From Holophagaceae bacterium (GTDB lineage Bacteria; Acidobacteriota; Holophagae; Holophagales; Holophagaceae): a DNA stretch of 64,000 nucleotides. The position numbers and the translations under genes are program-made. Shown in pieces: positions 1-8,302 of this stretch. Location of the stretch: assembly GCA_021286765.1 (NCBI GenBank), contig JAJTBS010000002.1, forward strand, positions 310,001 to 374,000, read 5' to 3'. How positions within the stretch are numbered: the stretch's first letter is position 1; each line of letters begins with the position of its first letter. Below the pieces are notes generated by a model. That model saw only the letters and a program-made list of their open reading frames with translations, was not told the origin of the DNA and made no database searches.

Positions 1-602
1 TCGAGGGCGACCTGGCCAAGCCCAAGGCTGCCAAAGCGAAGATCACCCTGCGTCACGGCTGGCGCGCCCAGGCCCTCCGGGCCCGGAAGGAGCTGCGGGC
101 CTTGGATCTGGAAAATGCCCTCTCCAACCGCCTGAACCGCCTCCTGGCAAAGCTGTCGGTGGACCACTTCCGTTTCCTGGAAGCCGACCGCGACAAGGTC
201 CTGTTTGAGGCCGACGCGGACCTGACGGACTTCTTCATCCGCACGGACCTCCGCGTCTATGCGCCGTCGGCCCCCTTCCGCACGGTCTCGCCGGAGGGGC
301 TGGAACGGGGACAGGATCCCTACCCCCTGGAGGCGCAGGGCCCAGCCCACTACCTTCTCGACCTCTCCCTGACCGCTGAGGGCCTGCAGCCGAAGCCGGA
401 GCGGATCCAGCTGGGGCGCGAGGCTGCGGCGAGCCACTCGGCCAGTTGCGCGGCGGAGGCCGGCAGGGTCCACCTGGCATACGTCTTCACACAGCCGTTC
501 CGGATCGTCCCCTCGGAAGCCAGGGCCGAGTTCCTCGCCTTCTGCGGCCAGTACCTCCAGTCCAACCGGAAACTCTTCGTCCTCCAAAGGAGTGAACCGT
601 GA
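1..602 (+). CDS. C-terminal part of a DUF3857/transglutaminase-like protein (5' truncated by window)
   Basis: The reading frame is open from base 3 to the TGA at 600-602, so the gene begins outside the window. About 199 residues are visible. The first segment is basic and helical. The rest (residues DFFIRTDLRVYAPSAP onward) reads as a beta-rich module ending in a helix, similar in style to the C-terminal end of DUF3857 proteins with a transglutaminase-like core. The stop overlaps the GTG start of the next gene by four bases, so the two are translationally coupled and are probably paralogous or partner proteins. The catalytic core lies outside the window, so activity cannot be judged. The family assignment rests mostly on this pairing. 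Confidence 0.6.
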   Translation, partial: EGDLAKPKAAKAKITLRHGWRAQALRARKELRALDLENALSNRLNRLLAKLSVDHFRFLEADRDKVLFEADADLTDFFIRTDLRVYAPSAPFRTVSPEGLERGQDPYPLEAQGPAHYLLDLSLTAEGLQPKPERIQLGREAAASHSASCAAEAGRVHLAYVFTQPFRIVPSEARAEFLAFCGQYLQSNRKLFVLQRSEP

Positions 603-2569
603 AAGCCCTCCCCCTCCTGAGTGCGGCGCTCGTGATCCTGCTGATCGGCTGCAACAACTCCGCCCGGGTTGTCACCTTCCCCGACACGACGGTCGCTGCG
701 CCCTCCGAAGCGTTGGACCTGGACGCCCTGGAGAAGCGCCATCCCGGGCAGGACGGCGTCTATCTGAACCGGGACACCTCCTTCGAACACGTCACCAAGA
801 ACAACTGGCCCGCCCCGATCGAGTGGACCTTCTTTGAAACCCAGAACCGGAGCTATGTGGTCTTCAATCCCGATGCGACCTGGCTGTCCACCTTTGAAGT
901 CAAGGTCGCGCCGGGGTACGAACTGGAGCAGGTGGCCCTGTCCATCCGCGGCACGGACGGGAAGCCCCGCACCTTCGGCAAGGCTGACCTCAAGGAGGAG
1001 CGGGATTCGAACGGCAAGGTGACCTTCAAGCTGGCTTACCCGGACGTGCGGAAAGGCAGCCTCGTCAAGGAGGCCTACGTGCTCAAGAAGGCCAACTGCT
1101 GGAGCGCGCCCCCGCTCCACCACGAGGTGCCGCTGCAGTTCTCCATCCCATGCCAGCAGGCCAGCTTCCGGTTCCTCTACCCCGACTGGTGGGAGACCAA
1201 GGTGAAGGCCCTGGGGCCCGACCGCCGACTTCCGGTGGAGGTGCGGAAGGATGAGAAGGCCAACAAGGTGATCATGACCTACACCGCGAAGGACATCGCC
1301 GCCGTGGAGAAGGAGCCCTATGCCCCCTTCTTCAAGGAGGTCTCCAACTACGCGGAAATCATGGTGACCAAGCTCAATCTGGGGAATGCCACCTACCGGG
1401 CCGCCGCAAGCTGGGACGCCTACGCGGCGGAGTTCAAGGGCTACGTCATCGATCGGAATCCGATCTTCTCGCAGCGGGTGGTCCGGACGGCCGCGGAAGT
1501 CACCCAGGCCTGCAAGACCGACCGCGAGCGCCTCGAAGCCCTCGTGGGCTGGGTGCAGACCAATCTGGAAGTCGGCTACACCAAGGGGAACTTCGCGGAT
1601 GTGCTGGTCGCGAAGAAGGGCTCGGTCTACCAGCTCACGGGCCTCACCCAGAGCCTGCTGCAGAAGGCGGGCATCTACAGCCGCTTCCTGTTGATCCATT
1701 CGGCCGATGATGGGTTCTTCGACCGGGACTACGTGTCCAGCGAGGAGATGTACATCCCCGCCCTGCTGGTGGAGACCGGGGGGCGGCCCCACGTGGTGCT
1801 GCCCTACCTGAAGGACCTGCCCGTGGATCTCATTCCCGAGCGGTTCCAGGGCCAGACGGCCCTGGCCATCGAGGCCTCGGGCGGCGCGCAGATCATCACG
1901 GTCCCCACCGGCAACCTCGCCACCAACGAGGTGGTCGAGGACTATGCCCTGACCTTCTCCGAGGATGGAAAGGTCCGCGTGGTGGAAGAGAAGGTGTTCC
2001 AGGGTTCCAACGCCTTCAGTGTGCGGCGGAGCCTGTCCGCCCTGAACCGCGAGGAGACCGAGAAGGTGCTGAAGGGCCTCCTGACGTATTCCGAAGGCAA
2101 GGTCGAGTTCACGAAGTACGAGTTCGTGGACCAGAACGACTTCAAGAAACCCCTGAAGGTCCACCTCGAGTACGTCATCGACAACCTGGTCACCCTCACC
2201 CCCGAGGAGGTGATCTTCAACACCGGCGGGCTGTTCGCCCCCGCCTCGCGCCTCCGGACCAAGGTGGATCCCAAGGAGCGGCAGAATCCCGTGCGCATCT
2301 ACGTCAACGAGGCCTCGCGGAAGCACATCACCATGAGCTTCCCCTCGTCCTGGACGCTGGCTGGAGTCCCCAAGGACTTCCGCCTGGAGAATCGCTTCGG
2401 CTCGATCACCGGCGCCTACAAGAGCAGCCCCGGCCAGCTGCGCGTGGAGCAGGCCCTAGTCCTGAAGGAGAGCTCCGAATCCAGGGAGCGGGTGCAGGAA
2501 CTCCTGGAGCTCACGGGGAACCACAGCAAGCTCCACATCCCGGCCCTGGTGTTCAAGGTGAAGCCCTGA
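599..2569 (+). CDS. DUF3857/transglutaminase-like lipoprotein lacking the catalytic Cys
   Basis: This 656-residue protein begins at GTG 599, with AAAGGAG upstream. Its N-terminus is a lipoprotein signal, MKALPLLSAALVILLIGC, with Cys18 as lipidation site. Residues 60-280 resemble the DUF3857 beta domain. Residues 300-420 resemble a transglutaminase core, with a helix ending in LTQSLLQKAGI. In active members this helix starts with Gly-Asp-Cys; here the aligned residues are Gly-Ser-Val, so the nucleophile is missing. The His and Asp positions are not obvious either. It is probably a non-catalytic envelope protein, perhaps a binding or structural module. The start overlaps the preceding gene, indicating an operon. 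The family call is by motif reading only. Confidence 0.72.
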   Translation: MKALPLLSAALVILLIGCNNSARVVTFPDTTVAAPSEALDLDALEKRHPGQDGVYLNRDTSFEHVTKNNWPAPIEWTFFETQNRSYVVFNPDATWLSTFEVKVAPGYELEQVALSIRGTDGKPRTFGKADLKEERDSNGKVTFKLAYPDVRKGSLVKEAYVLKKANCWSAPPLHHEVPLQFSIPCQQASFRFLYPDWWETKVKALGPDRRLPVEVRKDEKANKVIMTYTAKDIAAVEKEPYAPFFKEVSNYAEIMVTKLNLGNATYRAAASWDAYAAEFKGYVIDRNPIFSQRVVRTAAEVTQACKTDRERLEALVGWVQTNLEVGYTKGNFADVLVAKKGSVYQLTGLTQSLLQKAGIYSRFLLIHSADDGFFDRDYVSSEEMYIPALLVETGGRPHVVLPYLKDLPVDLIPERFQGQTALAIEASGGAQIITVPTGNLATNEVVEDYALTFSEDGKVRVVEEKVFQGSNAFSVRRSLSALNREETEKVLKGLLTYSEGKVEFTKYEFVDQNDFKKPLKVHLEYVIDNLVTLTPEEVIFNTGGLFAPASRLRTKVDPKERQNPVRIYVNEASRKHITMSFPSSWTLAGVPKDFRLENRFGSITGAYKSSPGQLRVEQALVLKESSESRERVQELLELTGNHSKLHIPALVFKVKP

Positions 2570-2592
2570 ACATCGCCTGATCAAGGCCCTCC

Positions 2593-4167
2593 TCACCTGG
2601 GCGGAATGAACGCCATGGCGCGCTCGGCCAGGGCGGCGATGGTGAGGGACGGGTTCACTCCGGGGTTGGCTGAGATCGCGGCACCGTCAATGACATAGAG
2701 GCCTTCATAGCCGAACAGCCGGTGCCGGTGGTCGATGGCGCCGGTCTCGGGGGAATCGCCCATGGGCGCTCCGCCCAGGATGTGGGCCGTGGTGGGGATG
2801 CCCAGGAGGGTCTCCGTGAGCAGGCTGGTGGGGTAGCCATCCAGGTGCCTGGCGACGCGCTTGGAGAGGTCGGTGGCCTCGGGGGCCCAGGCCTTGGCCG
2901 GGGGCCCGCCGCCGGGTTCGGTCACGGCGCCGCGCAGGAATCCGGTCCGGAAGCCGCGGCCCAGCCGCATCTTGATGTGGCCGTCCACGGTGCGCATGTA
3001 GAGCAGGATCATGGTGAACTTCGCCCAGTCGGACACGAGGTAGGTTCGCAGGGTGCGGACGGGGTGCCGCAGCACCAGGCCCAGGGCGTTGGCGAAGCGC
3101 TGGAAGAGGGTGTCGCCCGGGGCCATGGGCAGCATCAGGGTGCGGAAGAAGCCTGCGCCTGCCGAGTACCGCACGGGTTCCAGGTGGGAGTGCTCGTCCG
3201 TGTGCAGGATCGAGCCGATGGCGATGCCTTTGGACAGATCCTGGTCGCGCCGCTGGGTGACGACGCCGACCAGCACTTCCGAGTTGGTGCGCACGAAGTC
3301 ACCCACGCGGCTGGACAGCTTGGGCAGGCCCGAAGCTGCCTCTTTGAGCTTCAGGAGCAGGGGCACGGTGCCCAGCACGCCGCCCGCGAAGATCACGTTC
3401 CGGGCCCGGTAGGTCAGCTTCCGGTTCAGGGCCGGGAGGGCCCAGGTGCCCTGGCGGACCTCGACCTCGTAGCCCTCGCCCAGGGGTTTCACCCAGGTGA
3501 CCTCGCTGTCGGCCTCGATCCTCAGCCCGAGCTTTTCGGCCAGGTAGAGGTAGTTGCGGTCCAGGGTGTTCTTGGCGCCGTGGTTGCAGCCCAGCATGCA
3601 GCCCCCGCAGAGGGTGCAGCCCGTGCGATCCGGCCCCAGGCCGTTGAAGAAGGGATCCGGCACGGTTTCACCGGGCTTCCCGAAGTAGACCGCCACGTTC
3701 GTCTGCTCGAAGGTGGACTCGCGGCCGATCTCCTGGCCGACAGCCTTCAGCACTTCGTCTGGATGGGTCAGGGCGGGGTTCCGGGTGGCTCCGAGCATGT
3801 GGAGCACGCGCTGGTAGGGTTCGGCCAGCTCCGCTTTCCAGTCTGCCAGGTGGGCCCAGGACGGAGCCTCGAAGAAGGGATCCTTGGGCACGGGCAGGGT
3901 GTTGGCGTAGACCAGGGAGCCGCCCCCCACACCCACGCCCGAGAGGGCCGTGACATGCCCCAGGAAGGTCATCTTGAAGAGGCCACGGAACCCCACCTGG
4001 GGCAGCCAGAAGAAGCGCTTCAGGTTCCAGTTGGTCTTCGGGAAGTCGCCGGCCCGGAGGCGGCGTCCCTTCTCTAGCACCAGCACCTTGTAACCCTTCT
4101 CCACCAGCCGCAGGGCGCTGACGCTGCCGCCGAAGCCCGACCCGATGATGATGTAGTCCCACTCCAC
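2593..4167 (-). CDS. GMC-family FAD oxidoreductase (cholesterol-oxidase-like)
   Basis: This 524-residue protein starts at GTG 4167, with AGGAG five bases upstream. The N-terminal dinucleotide-binding fold is clear (YIIIGSGFGGSVSALRL, then VLVLEKG). VGVGGGSLVYANTL is the second FAD-binding motif of GMC enzymes. CTLCGGCMLGCNHGAKNTLD is the Cys-rich stretch common in cholesterol-oxidase-like GMC proteins. The C-terminal HILGGAPMGD and NPGVNPSLTIAALAERA close the FAD site. It should oxidise an alcohol or sterol-like substrate, but the substrate cannot be told from sequence. It is divergent from ruvX, with 41 bases between the starts. Confidence 0.85.
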   Translation of the reverse strand: MEWDYIIIGSGFGGSVSALRLVEKGYKVLVLEKGRRLRAGDFPKTNWNLKRFFWLPQVGFRGLFKMTFLGHVTALSGVGVGGGSLVYANTLPVPKDPFFEAPSWAHLADWKAELAEPYQRVLHMLGATRNPALTHPDEVLKAVGQEIGRESTFEQTNVAVYFGKPGETVPDPFFNGLGPDRTGCTLCGGCMLGCNHGAKNTLDRNYLYLAEKLGLRIEADSEVTWVKPLGEGYEVEVRQGTWALPALNRKLTYRARNVIFAGGVLGTVPLLLKLKEAASGLPKLSSRVGDFVRTNSEVLVGVVTQRRDQDLSKGIAIGSILHTDEHSHLEPVRYSAGAGFFRTLMLPMAPGDTLFQRFANALGLVLRHPVRTLRTYLVSDWAKFTMILLYMRTVDGHIKMRLGRGFRTGFLRGAVTEPGGGPPAKAWAPEATDLSKRVARHLDGYPTSLLTETLLGIPTTAHILGGAPMGDSPETGAIDHRHRLFGYEGLYVIDGAAISANPGVNPSLTIAALAERAMAFIPPR

Positions 4168-4208
4168 GGCGTCTCCTGGGCAGCAGGGGTTCCCGCTAGG
4201 CTGATGGC

Positions 4209-4646
4209 ATGCGCTGGCTTTCCCTCGATCATGGCACGAAGAAGATCGGCCTCGCCTTCTCGGACGAGCTGGAGATCCTGGCCTCGCCCTTTGAGGTGTG
4301 GCCCCAGGAGGGGGAGCGCACCCTGGATCGTCTGGCGCGCCTTTGCCGGGAGGAGGGCGTCCAGGCCCTCTGCGTGGGACTGCCCCGCCATAAGGACGGC
4401 ACGGAGAGCGCCACGGCCCCGGCGGCCCGGGCTTTTGGCGAGGCCCTGGCTGCCCGCACCGGCCTGCCCCTGCGCTTCGTGAACGAGCACCTCAGCAGCG
4501 CCGAAGCCGACCGTCTGCTCCGCGAGCGGGGGGTGAAGCCCGACAAGAGGAAGCTGCTGCTGGACGCCGCGGCCGCGGCGGTGATCCTTGGGGAACTGCT
4601 GGAGGCACGACGGACGAAGGGGTTGCCGGTGGAGCGCCTGGACTGA
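4209..4646 (+). CDS. ruvX: Putative pre-16S rRNA nuclease / Holliday junction resolvase-like YqgF
   Basis: This 145-residue protein has the usual YqgF/RuvX length and fold. The RNase H-like first strand is LSLDHGTKKIGLAFSD, with the catalytic Asp in LDHG. The second acidic motif is FVNEHLSSAEADRLL, and the third is LLLDAAAAAVIL. The second motif normally reads DERxTT; here Asp is Asn and Arg is His, but the Glu is kept. The family processes the 5' end of 16S rRNA and was earlier proposed to resolve Holliday junctions. It ends six bases before the stop of the convergent Sel1-repeat gene. Confidence 0.88.
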   Translation: MRWLSLDHGTKKIGLAFSDELEILASPFEVWPQEGERTLDRLARLCREEGVQALCVGLPRHKDGTESATAPAARAFGEALAARTGLPLRFVNEHLSSAEADRLLRERGVKPDKRKLLLDAAAAAVILGELLEARRTKGLPVERLD

Positions 4647-4652
4647 CCGGAC

Positions 4653-6398
4653 TCAGTCCTCGTCCTCCGGGCCCGGATCGGGCTGGGGCTTCCTCTCAAG
4701 AAGTTTGAGCAAACCTCTGGCCTGCTCGTCTCCGCCATCTGCGGACTGCTGCAACCATGACTGGGCCAGGTTCTGGTCTGTCGGCCCACCCAGTCCCAGG
4801 AGGAGGCAGCGCCCCAGCTCCCGCATGCAAGCCTTGTCCTTGAGGGCGGCGCCTTCTCCGAAGGCCCCTCTCGCCTTCTCGGGGTTCGAGAAGGGGTGTC
4901 CAGGCTGAAGGAGGACCGAACCCGCCCTGAACCAGGCCCAGGCATAGTCCTTTCCGCCGGCCTTGTAGTACTGCTCGAGGGCCAAGCCCAGGTCCCGCGG
5001 AATGCCAAGCCCGTTTTCGTGCATCCAGCCGATCTGGGCCATGGCATTCGGATTGCCATGCTCTGCTGCGATGCGATACCAGCGCAGCGCCTCCGTATGG
5101 TCTTGGGTGACGCCGATGCCATTCAGGTAGATCCAGCCCATGCGCGACTCGGACCAGGACCAGCCCGCCTGGGCCGCCTGCTGATACCTCTGGATGGCGG
5201 TCTGGATGTTCTTCTCCACGCCCATCCCGGATTCGTAGCACCAGCCCACCTGGTGCACCGCCGCGGGAAAATCCATGTCGGCTGCACGGAGGTAGAACTT
5301 CAAGGCCTCCTTGGGATCCTTCTCGACCCCGATGCCCTCCTGGTGGCACCACCCGAGGTTATAGAGCGAGCCGGGCTCGTTCAGGTCGGCACCCTTGCGG
5401 ATCCACTTCAGCGCGGCGGGGATGTTCGGTGCCGTCCCCCGCCCGTGGAGGTAGCACTGGCCGACCCAACCAATGGCCACGGGAAATCCGGCCTCCGCCG
5501 ATTTCAACACCCACTTGAAGCCTTCCTCCGGGTTTCTCTCCGTTCCCAGGCCCCTCTGGCAGAACACCCCCAGGATCAACATGGCGATCGGCTCGCCGGT
5601 CAGGGCCGTCTTCCGGTAGAGCTGGAAGGCCTGCACGGGGTTTTCAGAAAGCCCTTCACCCTTCTCGATCATCAGGGCGAGTTGCATCAAGGCCTGCGGG
5701 TTGGTCAGGTTTTCCGGTGCCGTCAACAACGCCAGGGCCTTGGAGGGATTCTTGTCGGTCCCGATGCCCCGTCTGTAGTAGGTGGCCAAGTGGATTCCTG
5801 CGGTTCCGTAGCCTTCCGTGCTGGCGCGGAAGGCCTCCTTGAAGGCCGCGTCGGAATCCTTGGCGAAGCCATGGCCCTCCCGGAGCAGCCAGGCCAGCGT
5901 CCCGGGATAGAACTGATCTCGGGGAAGGGTGGCCGCCTTCCGGAACAAAACTTCGGCTTTCTCGCGGTCCCTGGGGACCCCGTGCCCATACCAGTGGCAC
6001 TGGCCGAGTTCGGCCAAGGCGTCCGGGGAACCGGCCAGGGCGGCCTGCTCCAGGAGCCGGGCGTAGGTTTCCTGGCTTCGCTCCACGGCCACGCCATCCT
6101 GGTACAGCTCAGCCAGATGGTAGAGGCCGCGACCGTTCTTGCGCGCGGCGCTCTTCTGCAGCCAGACCAGCGCCAAATCAGGCTGCTTTGGAATGCCTTC
6201 CCCGCGGAAGAACATCCGGCCCAGGTGGGCCATCGCTTCCGCGTGCCCTGCCTCAGCCGCGGCCCGATAGCATTCGGCGGCCTGGGCTCGATTATGCCTG
6301 CGCCAGAGGTTCAGTCCCTGCTGGAAGAGCGCCTCTGGAGCCGGTTGAGGCACCGTCATGATCAGCGCAGATGTGGTTGCCAGGATGGCCAGGGACAT
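4653..6398 (-). CDS. Sel1-repeat (TPR-like) exported protein
   Basis: This 581-residue protein has an N-terminal hydrophobic segment (MSLAILATTSALIMTVPQ) that looks like a signal peptide or anchor. The rest is a run of about a dozen Sel1 repeats of 36-40 residues, with the recurring pattern A-x-x-x-L-G-x-x-Y-x-x-G-x-G-V-x-x-D (for example WCHQEGIGVEKDPKEALKFYLRAAD). Sel1 proteins are helical scaffolds for protein contacts, with no catalytic role. The C-terminus is acidic (PDPGPEDED). It lies 21 bases downstream of lolD on the same strand and may be the last gene of that unit. The partner is unknown. Confidence 0.85.
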   Translation of the reverse strand: MSLAILATTSALIMTVPQPAPEALFQQGLNLWRRHNRAQAAECYRAAAEAGHAEAMAHLGRMFFRGEGIPKQPDLALVWLQKSAARKNGRGLYHLAELYQDGVAVERSQETYARLLEQAALAGSPDALAELGQCHWYGHGVPRDREKAEVLFRKAATLPRDQFYPGTLAWLLREGHGFAKDSDAAFKEAFRASTEGYGTAGIHLATYYRRGIGTDKNPSKALALLTAPENLTNPQALMQLALMIEKGEGLSENPVQAFQLYRKTALTGEPIAMLILGVFCQRGLGTERNPEEGFKWVLKSAEAGFPVAIGWVGQCYLHGRGTAPNIPAALKWIRKGADLNEPGSLYNLGWCHQEGIGVEKDPKEALKFYLRAADMDFPAAVHQVGWCYESGMGVEKNIQTAIQRYQQAAQAGWSWSESRMGWIYLNGIGVTQDHTEALRWYRIAAEHGNPNAMAQIGWMHENGLGIPRDLGLALEQYYKAGGKDYAWAWFRAGSVLLQPGHPFSNPEKARGAFGEGAALKDKACMRELGRCLLLGLGGPTDQNLAQSWLQQSADGGDEQARGLLKLLERKPQPDPGPEDED

Positions 6399-6419
6399 GG
6401 AGAACCTTTTCCGGGTAAT

Positions 6420-7070
6420 TCAGCCCAGTCGCACGGTCCGCATGCAGCGCTCGGCCAGTCCAGGATTGTGGGTGACGAGCAGGGTGGTGGGGCGCAGTTC
6501 GGCATGCAGGCCAAGGAGGAAGCCGAACACCTCTTCCGCCGTGGCGGGGTCGAGGTTGCCGGTGGGTTCGTCCAGCAGCCACAGGGCGGGCTTGCGCACG
6601 AGGGCCCGGGCCAGGCCGGCGCGGGCGGCCTCGCCGCCGGAGAGCTGGCCGGGCATGCGCGCGCCTAGGCTGCCCAGGCCCACGGTGCCCAGGAGCTGGT
6701 CGATCCAGGCTTCGGCCTCCGGGGCCACCTCCCCCTCGATGAGCAGGGGCATGCGCAGGTTTTCCCGCACGGTGAATTCCGGCAGCAGGTGGGGCTGCTG
6801 GAAGGCCAGCCCCACGGAGCGGCGGCGGTAGAGGGCCCGGGCTTCGCTGCCGCCGGGGACGGGGGCGCCGCCCACGGTGATGCCGCCCCTCTCCCAGTGG
6901 TCCAAGCCCGCCACGCAGTTCAGGAGGGTGGTCTTGCCCACGCCGGAGACGCCCACGATGGCGCAGAGGCTGCCGGCCTCCACCTCCAGGTCGAAACCGT
7001 CGAACACGGGGTGCGCGTTGCCTGGATAGGTCTTGTGCAGGCCGCGGATGGAAAGTGTCTGGCCGATCAT
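6420..7070 (-). CDS. lolD: ABC transporter ATP-binding protein, LolD-like
   Basis: This 216-residue ATPase has Walker A VGVSGVGKTTLLN, signature LSGGEAARAGLARAL, Walker B LWLLDEPTGNLD and switch His in VTHNPG. The size and these motifs fit the MacB/LolD subgroup, which powers extraction of lipoproteins from the inner membrane. Its ATG overlaps the stop of the LolC-like permease by four bases, which supports the pairing. Several lipoproteins encoded in this window (at 599, 15948, 19328 and 38366) would be potential cargo, which is inference. Confidence 0.87.
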   Translation of the reverse strand: MIGQTLSIRGLHKTYPGNAHPVFDGFDLEVEAGSLCAIVGVSGVGKTTLLNCVAGLDHWERGGITVGGAPVPGGSEARALYRRRSVGLAFQQPHLLPEFTVRENLRMPLLIEGEVAPEAEAWIDQLLGTVGLGSLGARMPGQLSGGEAARAGLARALVRKPALWLLDEPTGNLDPATAEEVFGFLLGLHAELRPTTLLVTHNPGLAERCMRTVRLG

Positions 7071-8293
7071 TCCGCCCTCAGCGCGTCAACGGGATCCAGG
7101 CCGGCGGCCTTCTTGGCGGGGTATCGCGCCGCCAGCCAGGACACCACCAGGGGGAAGGCGGCCACCAGCACGATGTCCAGCACCTTGAGGCGGAAGGGCA
7201 TGTAGGTGATGAAGTCGTAGGCGGCCGCGGGAAGCTTGAGCAAGCGGAAGCGGTCGAGGACGAGGCACAGGGGGATGCTGACCCCCAAACCCCAGGCCGT
7301 GCCCACGGCACCGATGCGAAGGCCCTGCAGCTCGAAGAGCCGCTGGATCTGACGGGGCGTGGCGCCCAGGGCCAGCAGCACGCCCAGGTCGCGCCGCTTC
7401 TCCGTCACCAGGAGCACCAGGGAGGCCACGACGTTGAAGGCGGCCACCAGCACGATAAGGCCGAAGACGGCGGCGAAGGCCCACTTCTCCACCACCAGGG
7501 CCGCGAAGAGGGCCTTGTTGGAGTCCCGCAGGTCCGTGGCCTGGAAGGCGGGGCCGAGGGCTTCCAGCACCCGGGGCTTCACGGACTCGATGGCGTCGAT
7601 GCCGCTGGCGCGGACCTCGATCATCTCGGCGCGGCGCTCGGCCTTGGCGATCCGCGTGGCATCCCCAAGATGGATGAAGGCCCAGCCCTTGTCGTATTCG
7701 GAGCTGTGGCTGTGGAAGATGCCCGCCACCCGGAAGGCGGCCACCTTCGGCTGCTGGCCGCCCAGGCCCAATTCGAGCTTGAAGAAGGCCAGGGCCACGG
7801 TGTCGCCCACCTGCAGGCTCAGGCGCTGGGCCAGCTCCTTGCCCAGGACGATCTCACCCTCCTTCAGCTGCTCGATGGGCACGGGGCGCATGGAATCGAA
7901 GATGCTGGTGGTGCCGTGGGCCGTGGCGGGATCCACCGCCTTCACGACGACGGCCTCGGGGGGCAGCTCGCTGTCGGGGCGGCGCAGCAGACCCTTCTCC
8001 ATGCGGATGGGCGAGGCGGCCTTCACCCCCGGCACGGCCCGGATGGCCTTCAGGGCGCCCTCGGTATCCGGGATGTCCCCGGCCAGGTGGAAGACCGTGA
8101 AGTGGGCCGTGGCGCTGAAGAGGGTGGCCTGGATCTCTTCGCGGAACCCGTTCATCACGGCCAGGGTCACCACCATGGCGAACACGCCCACGGCGGTGCC
8201 GCCCCGGGCGAAGCGCACCATGATCCGCACGAAGGCCCCTTTGCGGTGGGTCCTCAGGTAGCGGTCGGCGACGGTGCGTTCGAACAAGGGCAT
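7067..8293 (-). CDS. lolC: Lipoprotein-releasing ABC transporter permease (LolC/LolE family)
   Basis: This 408-residue protein has one N-terminal membrane helix (VGVFAMVVTLAVMNGF), a large periplasmic MacB-like domain (residues 50-260), and three C-terminal FtsX-type helices, including WAFAAVFGLIVLVAAFNVVASLVLLV. The motif NVVASLVLLVTEKRRDLGVLLALGA is typical of LolC/LolE. Only one permease gene is next to lolD, so the transporter may be a homodimer, or a second permease lies elsewhere. It starts nine bases after the stop of the PilZ gene, on the same strand. Confidence 0.88.
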   Translation of the reverse strand: MPLFERTVADRYLRTHRKGAFVRIMVRFARGGTAVGVFAMVVTLAVMNGFREEIQATLFSATAHFTVFHLAGDIPDTEGALKAIRAVPGVKAASPIRMEKGLLRRPDSELPPEAVVVKAVDPATAHGTTSIFDSMRPVPIEQLKEGEIVLGKELAQRLSLQVGDTVALAFFKLELGLGGQQPKVAAFRVAGIFHSHSSEYDKGWAFIHLGDATRIAKAERRAEMIEVRASGIDAIESVKPRVLEALGPAFQATDLRDSNKALFAALVVEKWAFAAVFGLIVLVAAFNVVASLVLLVTEKRRDLGVLLALGATPRQIQRLFELQGLRIGAVGTAWGLGVSIPLCLVLDRFRLLKLPAAAYDFITYMPFRLKVLDIVLVAAFPLVVSWLAARYPAKKAAGLDPVDALRAE

Positions 8294-8302
8294 GACACAA
8301 GA

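Noticed and set aside
350-2326. Long minus-strand open frame of 658 codons
   Set aside because: It lies antisense to the transglutaminase-like genes, is His/Gly/Leu-rich, and has no family motif; an artefact of high GC.
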